In this document: piece by piece, positions 7,074 to 15,446 of the stretch | Layout of the letters: every line of letters begins with the position of its first letter | Position numbering within the stretch: the stretch's first letter is position 1 | Source: Arthrobacter sp. zg-Y20 | GTDB taxonomy: Bacteria > Actinomycetota > Actinomycetes > Actinomycetales > Micrococcaceae | DNA: 64,000 nucleotides | Reading direction: 5' to 3' | Assembly (NCBI RefSeq): GCF_030142075.1 | Contig: NZ_CP126241.1 | Location: 1,984,001-2,048,000 of the forward strand | Position numbers and translations under genes: made by a program | Notes under the pieces: model-generated | What the model saw: only the letters and a program-made list of their open reading frames with translations | The model's database searches: none | What the model was told of the DNA's origin: nothing

Positions 7074-8747
7074 TTGACCTCAAACCCGCAGCCCTTCCCA
7101 TCCAACGCCGATCCCCTGACGGATCCGGACTGGTGGCGGCAGGCTGCGGTTTACCAGGTGTATCCGCGCAGCTTCTCGGACTCCAACGGTGACGGGCTGG
7201 GCGACCTGCAGGGCGTAACCGCCAAGGTGCCCTACCTTTCGGCCCTCGGCGTGGACGCCGTATGGCTCAGTCCCTTTTACCCCTCGGCGCTCGCCGACGG
7301 AGGTTACGACGTCGACGACTACCGTGATGTCGACCCGCGCCTGGGCACCTTGGCGCACTTCGACGACATGGCCGCTGCCCTGCACGGTGCCGGAATCAAG
7401 CTGATTGTGGACATTGTCCCCAATCATTCCTCCAACCGGCATGCCTGGTTCCGCGAAGCGCTGGACTCGCCCCGGGGTTCCGCGGCCCGGGAACGGTATA
7501 TCTTCCGCGACGGCACCGGGCCCGACGGCGCCCAGCCGCCCTCGGACTGGCAGTCCGTGTTCGGCGGCAGCGCCTGGGAGCAGGTGCCGGACGGGCAGTG
7601 GTACCTGCACCTCTTCGCTCCGGAGCAGCCGGACTTCAACTGGGAGAACCGTGCGGTGAAGGACGAATTCCTGGCCACCCTGCGCTTCTGGTCCGACCGC
7701 GGGGTGGACGGCTTCCGGATTGACGTGGCGCATGCCCTGGCGAAGGACCTGAGCGAACCGCTGCCCTCCAGCGCGCTGCTCGCTGCCGAGGGCGACGGAA
7801 CCGACGGCGCGCATCCGTTCTGGGACCGGAACGAGGTCCATGACATCTACACCGAGTGGCGCGCACTGTTCAATGAATACACTCCGCCGCGCACGGCGGT
7901 GGCCGAAGCCTGGGTCCATGCATCCCGCCGCGGCCGCTACGCCAGCCCCGCCGGCCTGGGCCAGGCATTCAACTTCGACCTGCTGCAGGCGGATTTCGAC
8001 GCCGCCCGCTTCCGCACGGTCATCACCGACAATCTGGTCCAGGCGGCGGAAACCGGCGCGTCGTCCACCTGGGTCCTGTCCAACCACGACGTCGTGCGGC
8101 ATGCCACGCGCTACGGATTGCCGGCAACGCCGGCGGACAGCGCCAAGGGCCAGGACGGCAAGGCATGGGTCCTGGCCGGCGGACCGGAAGAGCAGTTGGA
8201 CCGGGCCGCGGGACTGCGCCGGGCCCGTGCGGCCACCCTCCTGATGCTGGCCCTGCCCGGCTCCGCCTATTTGTACCAGGGCGAAGAACTGGGCCTGCAC
8301 GAGGTTGCTGCCATCCCCGACGCCGACCGCCAGGATCCCGCTTTCTTCCGCAACGCAGGGGTGGAAAAGGGCCGGGACGGCTGCCGGGTGCCGCTGCCCT
8401 GGACCCCGGAGGAGCCGTGCTTCGGCTTCGGCACCGGTGCACCCCACCTGCCCCAGCCGGAATGGTTTGGTCCCGCGGCCGTGTCGCTGCAGGACGCCGA
8501 TACGGATTCCACGCTGAACTTCTACCGGCGGGCCCTGGAACTGCGCGGCAAGCGGCAGGGTGCCGAGGAACTTGCGTGGGTGCCCAGCGCTGCCTCCGTC
8601 CTGCACTTCACCCGGCCCGGCGGCTGGCAGAGCATCACCAACTTCGGTACCGCGGCCGTGGCCCTGCCCGCCGGCACGGTGCTGCACACCAGCGCGCCGC
8701 TCGAGGGCGGCCTGCTGCCGCCGGACACCACGGCCTGGCTCGGCTGA
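7074..8747 (+). CDS. GH13 alpha-glucosidase / oligo-1,6-glucosidase-like enzyme
   Basis: A 557-residue alpha-amylase superfamily enzyme with all four conserved regions: DIVPNH (113-118), GFRIDVAH (213-220, nucleophile Asp217), AEAW with acid/base Glu278, and SNHD (336-339, Asp339). The N-terminal AVYQVYPRSFSDSNGDGLGDLQG is typical of cytoplasmic exo-acting glucosidases of the GH13 oligo-glucosidase group. It has no signal peptide. It starts at a TTG at 7074 with AAAGGA upstream. It would release glucose from short alpha-glucans or sucrose/maltose-type sugars; exact linkage preference cannot be assigned. Confidence 0.88.
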   Translation: MTSNPQPFPSNADPLTDPDWWRQAAVYQVYPRSFSDSNGDGLGDLQGVTAKVPYLSALGVDAVWLSPFYPSALADGGYDVDDYRDVDPRLGTLAHFDDMAAALHGAGIKLIVDIVPNHSSNRHAWFREALDSPRGSAARERYIFRDGTGPDGAQPPSDWQSVFGGSAWEQVPDGQWYLHLFAPEQPDFNWENRAVKDEFLATLRFWSDRGVDGFRIDVAHALAKDLSEPLPSSALLAAEGDGTDGAHPFWDRNEVHDIYTEWRALFNEYTPPRTAVAEAWVHASRRGRYASPAGLGQAFNFDLLQADFDAARFRTVITDNLVQAAETGASSTWVLSNHDVVRHATRYGLPATPADSAKGQDGKAWVLAGGPEEQLDRAAGLRRARAATLLMLALPGSAYLYQGEELGLHEVAAIPDADRQDPAFFRNAGVEKGRDGCRVPLPWTPEEPCFGFGTGAPHLPQPEWFGPAAVSLQDADTDSTLNFYRRALELRGKRQGAEELAWVPSAASVLHFTRPGGWQSITNFGTAAVALPAGTVLHTSAPLEGGLLPPDTTAWLG

Positions 8748-8840
8748 CCGGCGGCTGCTTCCGGGGCCTGTCGGCGGGAAGGCGGGATGGCTACCGTGGA
8801 GGGTAGGCAAGAACAGCTACCCGTTGTAAGGAGATCCGCC

Positions 8841-9188
8841 ATGGAGCCAATCCCCGGGATCAACGTTTCGGTTCCGCCCAGCGGCCCGGGCTGCGTGGAA
8901 TGCACGCAGCAGCAGGGCTGGTGGTACCACCTGCGCCGCTGCACCGAATGCGGGCACATCGGCTGCTGCGACAATTCGCCGGGCCAGCACGCCACCGCGC
9001 ACGAGCAGCAGACCGGGCACCAGATCATCCGCAGCTATGAGCCGGGCGAGGACTGGTTCTGGAACTACGCCGATTCCTCTGTTTTCGCCGGCCCCGAGCT
9101 GGCCCCGCCGGAGCACCACCCGTTCAACCAGTCGGTTCCCGGGCCGGCCAGCCGGGTGCCTCCGGACTGGCAGGAGCTGCTGCGCTGA
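8841..9188 (+). CDS. UBP-type zinc finger protein
   Basis: A 115-residue protein containing a ZnF-UBP domain. Metal ligands are visible as CVEC, CTECGHIGCC and His residues in QHATAH and TGHQI, followed by the GEDWFWNYAD segment seen in bacterial stand-alone UBP fingers. In eukaryotes the domain binds ubiquitin C-termini; in actinobacteria, which lack ubiquitin, its partner is unknown. The start ATG at 8841 has an AAGGAG site 8 bases upstream. Confidence 0.85.
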   Translation: MEPIPGINVSVPPSGPGCVECTQQQGWWYHLRRCTECGHIGCCDNSPGQHATAHEQQTGHQIIRSYEPGEDWFWNYADSSVFAGPELAPPEHHPFNQSVPGPASRVPPDWQELLR

Positions 9189-9216
9189 ACGCGTGGGCAG
9201 CACCGGGTGAGTCCGG

Positions 9217-9231
9217 GTTTACACTGTAAAC
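9217..9231 (+). promoter_or_regulatory. palindrome overlapping the SDR -10 box
   Basis: GTTTACACTGTAAAC, a 15-mer with 7-bp arms, ends one base before the SDR start codon at 9232. Its centre is the -10 hexamer TACACT (9220-9225), spaced six bases from the ATG. A repressor bound here would cover a leaderless promoter completely. Confidence 0.6.
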
Positions 9232-10017
9232 ATGACTAGAACCTACATCGTTACAGGATCCGCTTCCGGCATCGGAGCAGCCACCGCCAACCTGCTGAAG
9301 GAGGCCGGCAACAAAGTCATTGGCGTTGACCTCCGCAACGCCGACGTTGAAGGCGATCTCAGCACCCCCGAGGGCCGTTCCGCTGCCGTAGCCAAGGTCC
9401 TTGACCTTTCCGGCGGCACTGTCGACGCCGTGATCGCCTGCGCAGGCATCTCTGCCCCCGCCCCCATCACCGTGGCCGTGAACTTCTTCGGTGTTACCGA
9501 CTTCCTCACCGCACTGGCACCCGTCCTGGCCAAGAGCAGCGCCCCGCGTGCCGCCGTCGTCAGCTCCATGGCGAGCCTGCAGCCCAACTCCCCCGAGCTG
9601 GTTGAGGCGCTGCTGGCCGGCAGCGAGGAGGAAGCGCTGCGGATCGGCAAGGAGCTCGCAGACAAGGGCCCCCAGACCGGCTACCTTAACTACCCGTCCA
9701 GCAAGCGCGCACTCAGCCGCTGGGTCCGCCGCGAAAGCATCACCCCGGCATTTGCCGGTGCCGGCATCCCGCTGAACGCCGTGGCCCCCGGCACCGTCCT
9801 GTCCGCCATGACCCGCGAGCTCCTGGCCACGCCCGAAAGCCGTGCCATGGTGGACGAAAACGTCCCCATGCCGCTGAACGGCCACTCCGAGCCCGAGGTC
9901 ATTGCCCGGCTGCTCATCTGGCTGACGTCCGAGGAGAACACCCACACCACCGGCCAGACCATCTACACCGACGGCGGCGCCGACGCGACGCTGCGCGGCG
10001 ACGACATCTGGTCCTAG
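9232..10017 (+). CDS. short-chain dehydrogenase/reductase, 3-alpha-hydroxysteroid-dehydrogenase-like
   Basis: A 261-residue classical SDR. The NAD(P)-binding TGSASGIG is at residues 8-15, VVSSMAS gives the catalytic Ser, and YPSSK supplies Tyr154/Lys158. The insert between the Ser and Tyr motifs (LVEALLAGSEEEALRIGKEL) resembles that of 3-alpha-HSD/carbonyl reductases. Asp33 after strand 2 favours NAD+. The transcript is probably leaderless, with a palindrome over the -10 box. A strong terminator follows, so the gene is monocistronic. The substrate is unknown. Confidence 0.86.
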   Translation: MTRTYIVTGSASGIGAATANLLKEAGNKVIGVDLRNADVEGDLSTPEGRSAAVAKVLDLSGGTVDAVIACAGISAPAPITVAVNFFGVTDFLTALAPVLAKSSAPRAAVVSSMASLQPNSPELVEALLAGSEEEALRIGKELADKGPQTGYLNYPSSKRALSRWVRRESITPAFAGAGIPLNAVAPGTVLSAMTRELLATPESRAMVDENVPMPLNGHSEPEVIARLLIWLTSEENTHTTGQTIYTDGGADATLRGDDIWS

Positions 10018-10043
10018 TCCGCCCCCTGCCGCACCGCTGCGGC

Positions 10044-10086
10044 AAACACCTCCGGCGCCGGGTATCCCCCGGCGCCGGAGGTGTTT
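10044..10086 (+). terminator. terminator after the SDR gene
   Basis: Perfect 19-bp stem (10044-10062 with 10068-10086), five-base loop, ending in GTGTTT. It separates the SDR gene from the ABC transporter operon. Confidence 0.85.
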
Positions 10087-10127
10087 AACGGCAGCATTCG
10101 CGTCCCCCGGTGCTTTTCTGACATGAT

Positions 10128-10144
10128 GTTGGCATGATGCCAAC
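10128..10144. promoter_or_regulatory. probable TetR operator of the ABC exporter operon
   Basis: GTTGGCATGATGCCAAC, a 17-bp palindrome with 8-bp arms, lies 47 bases before the permease start. A weaker copy with GGCATCATGCC follows at about 10152-10162. The operon ends with a TetR gene, so autoregulation is the simplest reading. Confidence 0.65.
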
Positions 10145-10190
10145 AGCCCGTCGGCATCATGCCCAGAAAAATACCACTCAAGGGGTACCG

Positions 10191-11336
10191 ATGTTTTTAG
10201 CGTTGCGTGAACTGCGTTTCGCCCGGGCCAGATTCGGACTGATGGGCGGCGTCGTCGCCCTCATCGCCGTGCTAATGGTCCTGCTGTCCGGCTTGTCCTC
10301 CGGTCTCGTCAACGACGGCGTCTCCGGCCTGAAATCCATGCCGGCAACTGCGTTTGCCTTCAACGAGGGCACCAAGACCGACAATGCCTTCTCCCGCAGC
10401 GTGGTGGACGAACACCAGGCTGCAGTGTGGGCCGAACAGCCCGGCGTGGATGAAGCGGCCCTGATGGGCACTGCCATGATGAACGGCACCACCGGAAACG
10501 GCACCCAGGTGGATCTGGCCCTGTTCGGCATTGAACCCGACTCGTTCCTGGCCCCGCAGGTCGGCGAAGGCCGCGGCCTGTCCGCACCGGATGAAATCGT
10601 GGTCTCCTCCACCGCGGCAGATGCCGGCCTGAACATTGGTGACGTGGTGACCCTCGAACGCATCGGCGTCGAACTGACCGTGGTCGGCTACACGGACAGC
10701 CAGGCGACGTTCGGCCACGTTGACCTCGCTTACCTTCCGCTGGATACCTGGCAGTACCTGGCCAGCGGCCAGAGTGTTCCCGGAGCCCCCGCCAAGGCAC
10801 AAATGGACGGCGTGAAATTCGACACTGCCAGCACGGTTGCCCTGAAGGCAGCCGACGGTGCGGACATCGACTTTGCGGCAGGAGACGACGCCGCCGGAAC
10901 AGTCACGTCCACCCTGTCCGAATCCTTCAATGCTTCCCCCGGCTACTCCGCCGAAACCATGACCCTGCAGATGATCCAGGTGTTCCTCTACGCCATCTGC
11001 GCCCTGGTCGTTGGTGCTTTCTTCACGGTCTGGACCATCCAGCGCAAACACGAACTCGCAGTCCTGCGCGCCGTAGGCGCCTCCACCGGGTACCTGCTCC
11101 GTGACGGCCTGCTGCAGGCAACCATCATCTTGGTGGTCTCCACGGTTGTCGGCATCCTTGCCGGCCTCGCCATGGGCGCCGGGCTGAGCGGGACCGCCAT
11201 GCCGTTCGCACTGGAACCCGCACCCATCGTGCTGGCCACGGTCCTGACCATCGTGCTGGGCCTGGCCGGCGCCGCCCTGGCTATTGTCCGCATTTCCCGC
11301 GTAGATCCCCTGGCTGCCCTTGGAGGACAACGATGA
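10191..11336 (+). CDS. ABC transporter permease, FtsX/MacB-like
   Basis: A 381-residue membrane protein with one N-terminal transmembrane helix (about 17-38), a roughly 200-residue extracytoplasmic region, and three C-terminal helices carrying the FtsX core with the conserved TIQRKHELAVLRAVGAS cytoplasmic motif. This is the four-helix topology of FtsX-type permeases, which work as homodimers with a MacB/LolD-like ATPase. The ATG at 10191 is preceded by AAGGGG; an earlier ATG at 10134 falls inside the operator. It overlaps the ATPase gene by four bases. Confidence 0.87.
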   Translation: MFLALRELRFARARFGLMGGVVALIAVLMVLLSGLSSGLVNDGVSGLKSMPATAFAFNEGTKTDNAFSRSVVDEHQAAVWAEQPGVDEAALMGTAMMNGTTGNGTQVDLALFGIEPDSFLAPQVGEGRGLSAPDEIVVSSTAADAGLNIGDVVTLERIGVELTVVGYTDSQATFGHVDLAYLPLDTWQYLASGQSVPGAPAKAQMDGVKFDTASTVALKAADGADIDFAAGDDAAGTVTSTLSESFNASPGYSAETMTLQMIQVFLYAICALVVGAFFTVWTIQRKHELAVLRAVGASTGYLLRDGLLQATIILVVSTVVGILAGLAMGAGLSGTAMPFALEPAPIVLATVLTIVLGLAGAALAIVRISRVDPLAALGGQR

Positions 11337-12037
11337 GCACCGCAACCACACAGCAGCAAAACTCCGGCACCCGAACCGGCGGCCTGCTGATCACCTCCGC
11401 GAACCTGGCGCTGGGCGACGGCGGCAGCACAGTCCAGGCCCTGGACAATGTTTCGCTGGCCGTCCGGCCCGGGGAAATGGTCGCCGTCGTCGGACCGTCC
11501 GGGGCTGGCAAATCCAGCCTCCTAGCGGTAGCCGGCGCCCTCACCGCGCCTGACACGGGCACCGTGCAGGTGAACGGCGTGGACCTCGCAACCCTCGGCA
11601 AGGCCGCCCGCGCCAGGTTCCGCCTGCGCGAAATCGGCTTTGTGTTCCAGTCGGGAAACCTGATTCCCGCACTGAACTCCGTCGAACAGCTGAAGCTGAT
11701 GCAGAAACTGGCCGGCAGCAGCGACGGCCTGGACCCGATGGAACTGCTGGCCGGGGTGGGCATGGAACACAAGGCCAAGAGCCGGCCGGACCAGCTCTCC
11801 GGCGGGGAACGCCAGCGCGTGGGCATTGCCCGCTCACTGGTCAACCGGCCGTCCCTGCTGCTGGTGGACGAACCCACCGCAGCCCTGGACCGGGCCCGGA
11901 GCCAGGACGTGGTGGCCCTGCTGGCCCGGGAAACCCATGAGCGCGGCGTTGCTACAGTTATGGTGACGCACGATCACGACGTCCTGCACCATTGCGACCG
12001 CGTAGTCGAAATGGTGGACGGGCGTCTCTCAAGCTAA
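11333..12037 (+). CDS. ABC transporter ATP-binding protein, LolD/MacB type
   Basis: A 234-residue ATPase. Walker A is GPSGAGKS (54-61), the Q-loop lies in GFVFQSGNLIPAL, the signature is LSGGERQR, Walker B is LLLVDEPTAALD, and the switch His is in VTHDHDV. It pairs with the permease whose stop codon it overlaps. Such two-gene systems usually drive export or mechanotransmission at the membrane, not import; no substrate-binding protein is present. The tail of the operon encodes a TetR regulator, pointing to an inducible efflux or stress role. Confidence 0.9.
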   Translation: MSTATTQQQNSGTRTGGLLITSANLALGDGGSTVQALDNVSLAVRPGEMVAVVGPSGAGKSSLLAVAGALTAPDTGTVQVNGVDLATLGKAARARFRLREIGFVFQSGNLIPALNSVEQLKLMQKLAGSSDGLDPMELLAGVGMEHKAKSRPDQLSGGERQRVGIARSLVNRPSLLLVDEPTAALDRARSQDVVALLARETHERGVATVMVTHDHDVLHHCDRVVEMVDGRLSS

Positions 12038-12060
12038 ACCAGCACGAACAGGAGGGCCAG

Positions 12061-12666
12061 GTGCCCCGAATCTCTGCCCCCACGGTGGCCGAACACCGGG
12101 CGGCACAGCAGCGGGCGCTGCTGGATGCGGCGCGCACCCTCCTGGCCCGCACCGGCGAGGCCCCCAGCATGGCCGAAGTGGCCGCGCTGGCGGGCCTCGC
12201 CCGGCCCAGCGCCTACCAGTACTACAAGTCCCGCCAGGACCTCCTGCACGCACTGGTCCAGGACGTTTTTCCGCGCTGGACCCGGCGGGTGAGGGAAGCC
12301 ATGGACGCTGAGCCGGACCCGGCGGACCGGATCATGGCCTATGTCCTGACCAACATCGCCCTCGTGGCCGAAGGTGAACACGCCGTGGGCAACGCCCTTG
12401 CCGCCGTCGCACCGGGCGAGGAACTGAACAACCAAAGCGCCATGATGCACCGCCAGCTGCTGACCCCGCTGGTGGAAACCCTGACCATGCTCGGCGTCCG
12501 GGATCCTCATGTGACCGCCGAACTGATAAACGCCATAGTCCATTCCTCCACCCGGCTGCTGGAATCGGGCACCGGCCGGGAAATCGTCGAGGGCCGGGTC
12601 CGCGAACTCCTTGGCCCGTACGTCCGCGAAAACCGCGCCACCGCCGCCCAGGAGGGCACCGCATGA
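12061..12666 (+). CDS. TetR family transcriptional regulator
   Basis: A 201-residue TetR protein. The N-terminal helix-turn-helix is clear (ALLDAARTLLARTGEA, then MAEVAALAGLARPSAYQYYKSRQDLL), followed by a variable ligand-binding domain. The GTG at 12061 has an AGGAGG site. It lies 23 bases after the ABC ATPase and overlaps the DUF3054 gene, so it is the operon's own regulator. The palindrome at 10128-10144 is the best operator candidate. Confidence 0.88.
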   Translation: MPRISAPTVAEHRAAQQRALLDAARTLLARTGEAPSMAEVAALAGLARPSAYQYYKSRQDLLHALVQDVFPRWTRRVREAMDAEPDPADRIMAYVLTNIALVAEGEHAVGNALAAVAPGEELNNQSAMMHRQLLTPLVETLTMLGVRDPHVTAELINAIVHSSTRLLESGTGREIVEGRVRELLGPYVRENRATAAQEGTA

Positions 12667-13112
12667 GCAATACTGCACCGCATACGTCCGGCGGAAACGC
12701 TGCCGCCGCAAATTCCGCTGGTACTTCCACTGAAAAGACCATCCGGTCCTGGCCCTTGGTCCTCGCGGCGGACCTGGTCCTGATTGTTGTGTTCGCCGCC
12801 CTGGGCCGGCGCAGCCATGAGCACGGGCTGGCGCTTGCCGGCATCCTCGGCACGGCCCTGCCCTTTGCTGCCGCGTGCCTGCTCGGATGGGCTGCTGCGC
12901 GCGCCTGGCGCCGACCGGTCGCACTGTGGCCCTCCGGCGTCGTCATCTGGCTGGTTACGGTAGTTGCAGGCCTGGGCATCCGGGCACTAACCGGCGGCGG
13001 TACGGCCACCAGCTTCATGCTGGTTACCCTCGCTGTGCTGGCAGTGTTCCTGCTGGGCCAGCGGCTCCTCTGGCGCGCCGGTGCCCGCGTGCGTTCCCGG
13101 CGGATCCACTAG
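12663..13112 (+). CDS. DUF3054 family membrane protein
   Basis: A 149-residue protein with four predicted transmembrane helices after a hydrophilic N-terminus. It shows the DUF3054 pattern: AADLVLIVVFAALGRRSHEHG, a WPSGVVIWLVTVVAGLGIR helix and GGGTATSFMLV. The function of this actinobacterial family is not known. It overlaps the TetR gene by four bases and is likely the last gene of the exporter operon. Confidence 0.82.
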   Translation: MSNTAPHTSGGNAAAANSAGTSTEKTIRSWPLVLAADLVLIVVFAALGRRSHEHGLALAGILGTALPFAAACLLGWAAARAWRRPVALWPSGVVIWLVTVVAGLGIRALTGGGTATSFMLVTLAVLAVFLLGQRLLWRAGARVRSRRIH

Positions 13113-13176
13113 GCTCAAGGTTACGACCCGCGGGCGCACCGCGCGCCCGCACACCGCCGCAGGAAAGGCCCCCGCC

Positions 13177-13458
13177 ATGATCACAGCTTTTGTACTCATC
13201 CAGACCGACTCGGCCCGGATCCCGGAATGCGCCGAGGAAATCTCGGAGATCGAAGGCATCAGCGAGGTCTACTCCGTCACCGGCGAATGCGACCTTATTG
13301 CCATTGCCCGTGTGCAGCGGCACGAGGACCTCGCCGACGCCATTGCCAACCGGCTGTCCAAGGTGGACGGGGTGATCGGAACCACCACGCAGATCGCGTT
13401 CCGGGCCTACTCCAAACACGACCTCGACGCCGCGTTCTCACTGGGCTTCGACAGCTAA
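13177..13458 (+). CDS. Lrp/AsnC ligand-binding domain protein without a DNA-binding domain
   Basis: A 93-residue stand-alone RAM (regulation of amino acid metabolism) domain. It has the alternating beta-alpha-beta pattern MITAFVLIQTD...ISEVYSVTGECDLIAIARV...VDGVIGTTTQIAF, with the GECD turn that forms the effector site in Lrp proteins. There is no helix-turn-helix, so it cannot bind DNA alone; it may sense amino acids or assemble with full-length Lrp proteins. It sits next to trpD on the opposite strand. Confidence 0.86.
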   Translation: MITAFVLIQTDSARIPECAEEISEIEGISEVYSVTGECDLIAIARVQRHEDLADAIANRLSKVDGVIGTTTQIAFRAYSKHDLDAAFSLGFDS

Positions 13459-13521
13459 CATCCGGGCCTGTTCCCCGCCGGTCCCCCGCTTGTCCCCCGC
13501 CCGCCGAACCACGGCGCGGCC

Positions 13522-14568
13522 CTACTGCGTTGCCGCCACCCAGCGGTCCAGCGCGGTTTGGGCCGCGCCGCTGTCAATTGAGGCACAGGCGCGTTCCAGC
13601 CCGCGGGCCAGCCGGTGCAGCAGCGGGCCGTCTGCGTCTTCATCCAGTGCCACCAGGGCAGCTGCAGCGTTCAGCACCACCGCGTCGCGCACCGGCCCCT
13701 TGTCTCCGGCGAGCACACTGCGGACCACCGCTGCATTGGACGCAGCGTCACCGCCCCGCAGGTCCTCCAGCGTAGCCCGGCTGATCCCGAGATCCAGGGG
13801 ATCCACCACTGACTCCTCCACGGCCCCGTTACGGACCTCCCAGACGGTCGAGATACCCGTGGTGGTCATCTCGTCCAGACCGTCCTGGCCGCGGAACACC
13901 AGGGCGCGCACGCCGCGCCGGGCCAATACTCCGGCCATCAGGGGTGCCAGCCGTGCATCGGCCACGCCGATCGCGGAGGCGCTGGGGCGGGACGGATTGG
14001 TCAGCGGACCCATGAAATTGAAGGCGGTGGCCACGCCCATCTCACGCCGCGGTACGGCGGCAAAGCGCATGGACGGATGGAAGACCTGCGCAAAGCAGAA
14101 CGTGATGCCTGCTTCCACGGCGGCCCGCGCCACCCGGTCAACGGGAAGGTCAAGACGGACTCCCAGCGCCTCAATGACGTCGGCGGAACCGGACGCCGAC
14201 GAGGCCGCCCGGTTGCCGTGCTTGACCACCTTGGCGCCCGCCCCTGCGCACACCAGCGCCGCCATGGAGGAAATGTTCACAGTGTTATGGCGGTCACCGC
14301 CGGTACCGACAATGTCCAGGGTCTCCCCCGGGATATCGATCGGCCGGGCGCTTGCCAGCATGGCCTCGACCAGCCCGGTGAGTTCGTCAACCGTCTCTCC
14401 CTTGGCGCGCAGTGCCACCAGGAACCCCGCAATCTGGGAGTCGGTGGCGTTGCCGGCCATGATCGCGGACATCGCCCAGCGGGTCTGCGCGGTAGTGAGG
14501 TGCCTGCCCTCGATCAGCGCCGTAATCAGGCCCGGCCAGGTGTATGTCGAACTCGGATTCGTAGTCAC
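13522..14568 (-). CDS. trpD: anthranilate phosphoribosyltransferase
   Basis: This 348-residue enzyme catalyses anthranilate + PRPP to phosphoribosyl-anthranilate, the second step of tryptophan synthesis. The PRPP-binding GTGGDRHNT motif, the [15 protein letters not shown] loop and the metal-binding GQDGLDE region are present, and the length is standard. It begins at a GTG (14568) with TAACCT seven bases upstream and no ribosome site, suggesting a leaderless mRNA. It is divergent from ctaE, and no other trp gene lies nearby. A palindrome (14582-14596) adjoins its -10 box. Confidence 0.95.
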   Translation of the reverse strand: MTTNPSSTYTWPGLITALIEGRHLTTAQTRWAMSAIMAGNATDSQIAGFLVALRAKGETVDELTGLVEAMLASARPIDIPGETLDIVGTGGDRHNTVNISSMAALVCAGAGAKVVKHGNRAASSASGSADVIEALGVRLDLPVDRVARAAVEAGITFCFAQVFHPSMRFAAVPRREMGVATAFNFMGPLTNPSRPSASAIGVADARLAPLMAGVLARRGVRALVFRGQDGLDEMTTTGISTVWEVRNGAVEESVVDPLDLGISRATLEDLRGGDAASNAAVVRSVLAGDKGPVRDAVVLNAAAALVALDEDADGPLLHRLARGLERACASIDSGAAQTALDRWVAATQ

Positions 14569-14575
14569 ACCCCCT

Positions 14576-14581
14576 AGGTTA
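14576..14581 (-). promoter_or_regulatory. -10 box, leaderless-type, of trpD
   Basis: Reads TAACCT on the minus strand, seven bases before the GTG start. It is directly preceded by the palindrome TCTACGATTCGTAGA (14582-14596), which would be an operator position. Its half GATTCGTAG recurs at 14556-14564 within the first codons. Confidence 0.5.
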
Positions 14582-14715
14582 TCTACGATTCGTAGAAATT
14601 GCTGATTTCTTTCTGAAGCTCCGATTCCGCGCCAATACAGGGATCCGGGGCTTCAGTGCGCGCCGGGGACGCGCCGTTGGCCCTGATCTGTTGGAGAAGT
14701 AGGCGGTTTTACCGC

Positions 14716-14721
14716 CATAAT
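14716..14721 (+). promoter_or_regulatory. -10 box, leaderless-type, of ctaE
   Basis: CATAAT, one mismatch from consensus, is followed by six bases and the GTG start of ctaE at 14728. No ribosome site is visible. Confidence 0.5.
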
Positions 14722-14727
14722 GTCTAT

Positions 14728-15366
14728 GTGACAACAGCGACCCATGCCCCCAGTACCCCGGCTCACCCCACGCTGAACCGCCCCAATATGGTTTCCGTAG
14801 GAACCGTGGTGTGGCTCTCCAGTGAACTGATGTTCTTTGCTGCCCTGTTCGCCATGTACTTCACGCTTCGCTCCACCTCGAGCGAACTGTGGGCCATGGA
14901 GACGGAGAAGCTGAACGTCCCGTTCGCTTTCGTTAACACGGTGATCCTTGTTTCCAGTTCCTTCACCTGCCAGTTCGGCGTTTTCGCTGCAGAACGACTC
15001 CAGGCACGCCGCACCGGAGGGCTTCTGAAGCTTTCCCGCTGGGGCATGACCGAGTGGTTCCTGCTGACCTTCGTACTTGGAGCGATCTTCGTCTCCGTAC
15101 AGGCTTTCGAATACGCGACGCTGGTTTCTGAAGGCGTATCCCTCTCGTCGAACTCTTACGGTTCCGCGTTCTACCTGACCACCGGTTTCCACGGCCTGCA
15201 CGTGACCGGCGGCCTGATCGCGTTCCTCTTCATCATCGGCCGTGCCTACGCCGCCAAGCGCTTCGGACACTTCGAAGCAACCTCGGCGATCGTCACCTCG
15301 TACTACTGGCACTTCGTTGATGTGGTCTGGATTGCCCTGTTCGTCATCATCTACTTCCTCAAGTAA
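14728..15366 (+). CDS. ctaE: cytochrome c oxidase subunit III
   Basis: A 212-residue, five-helix subunit III of the aa3 oxidase. [25 protein letters not shown] opens the first helix. The family features STGFHG-like [14 protein letters not shown] and a C-terminal [20 protein letters not shown] are clear. It starts the ctaE-qcrCAB cluster, the actinobacterial arrangement in which complexes III and IV form an obligate supercomplex. The GTG start agrees with the conserved N-terminus and a leaderless promoter. Confidence 0.95.
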   Translation: MTTATHAPSTPAHPTLNRPNMVSVGTVVWLSSELMFFAALFAMYFTLRSTSSELWAMETEKLNVPFAFVNTVILVSSSFTCQFGVFAAERLQARRTGGLLKLSRWGMTEWFLLTFVLGAIFVSVQAFEYATLVSEGVSLSSNSYGSAFYLTTGFHGLHVTGGLIAFLFIIGRAYAAKRFGHFEATSAIVTSYYWHFVDVVWIALFVIIYFLK

Positions 15367-15446
15367 CACTGCTTGAGGACCGCACCCAAGAAATACCTCA
15401 AAGTGGCACCTGTTTCCCAAAGACCACATAAGTTAGGAACTACGAA

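Noticed and set aside
7080-8810. 576-codon open frame antisense to the GH13 gene
   Set aside because: It lacks family features and mirrors codon-position GC of the sense gene; the GH13 motifs are all on the plus strand.
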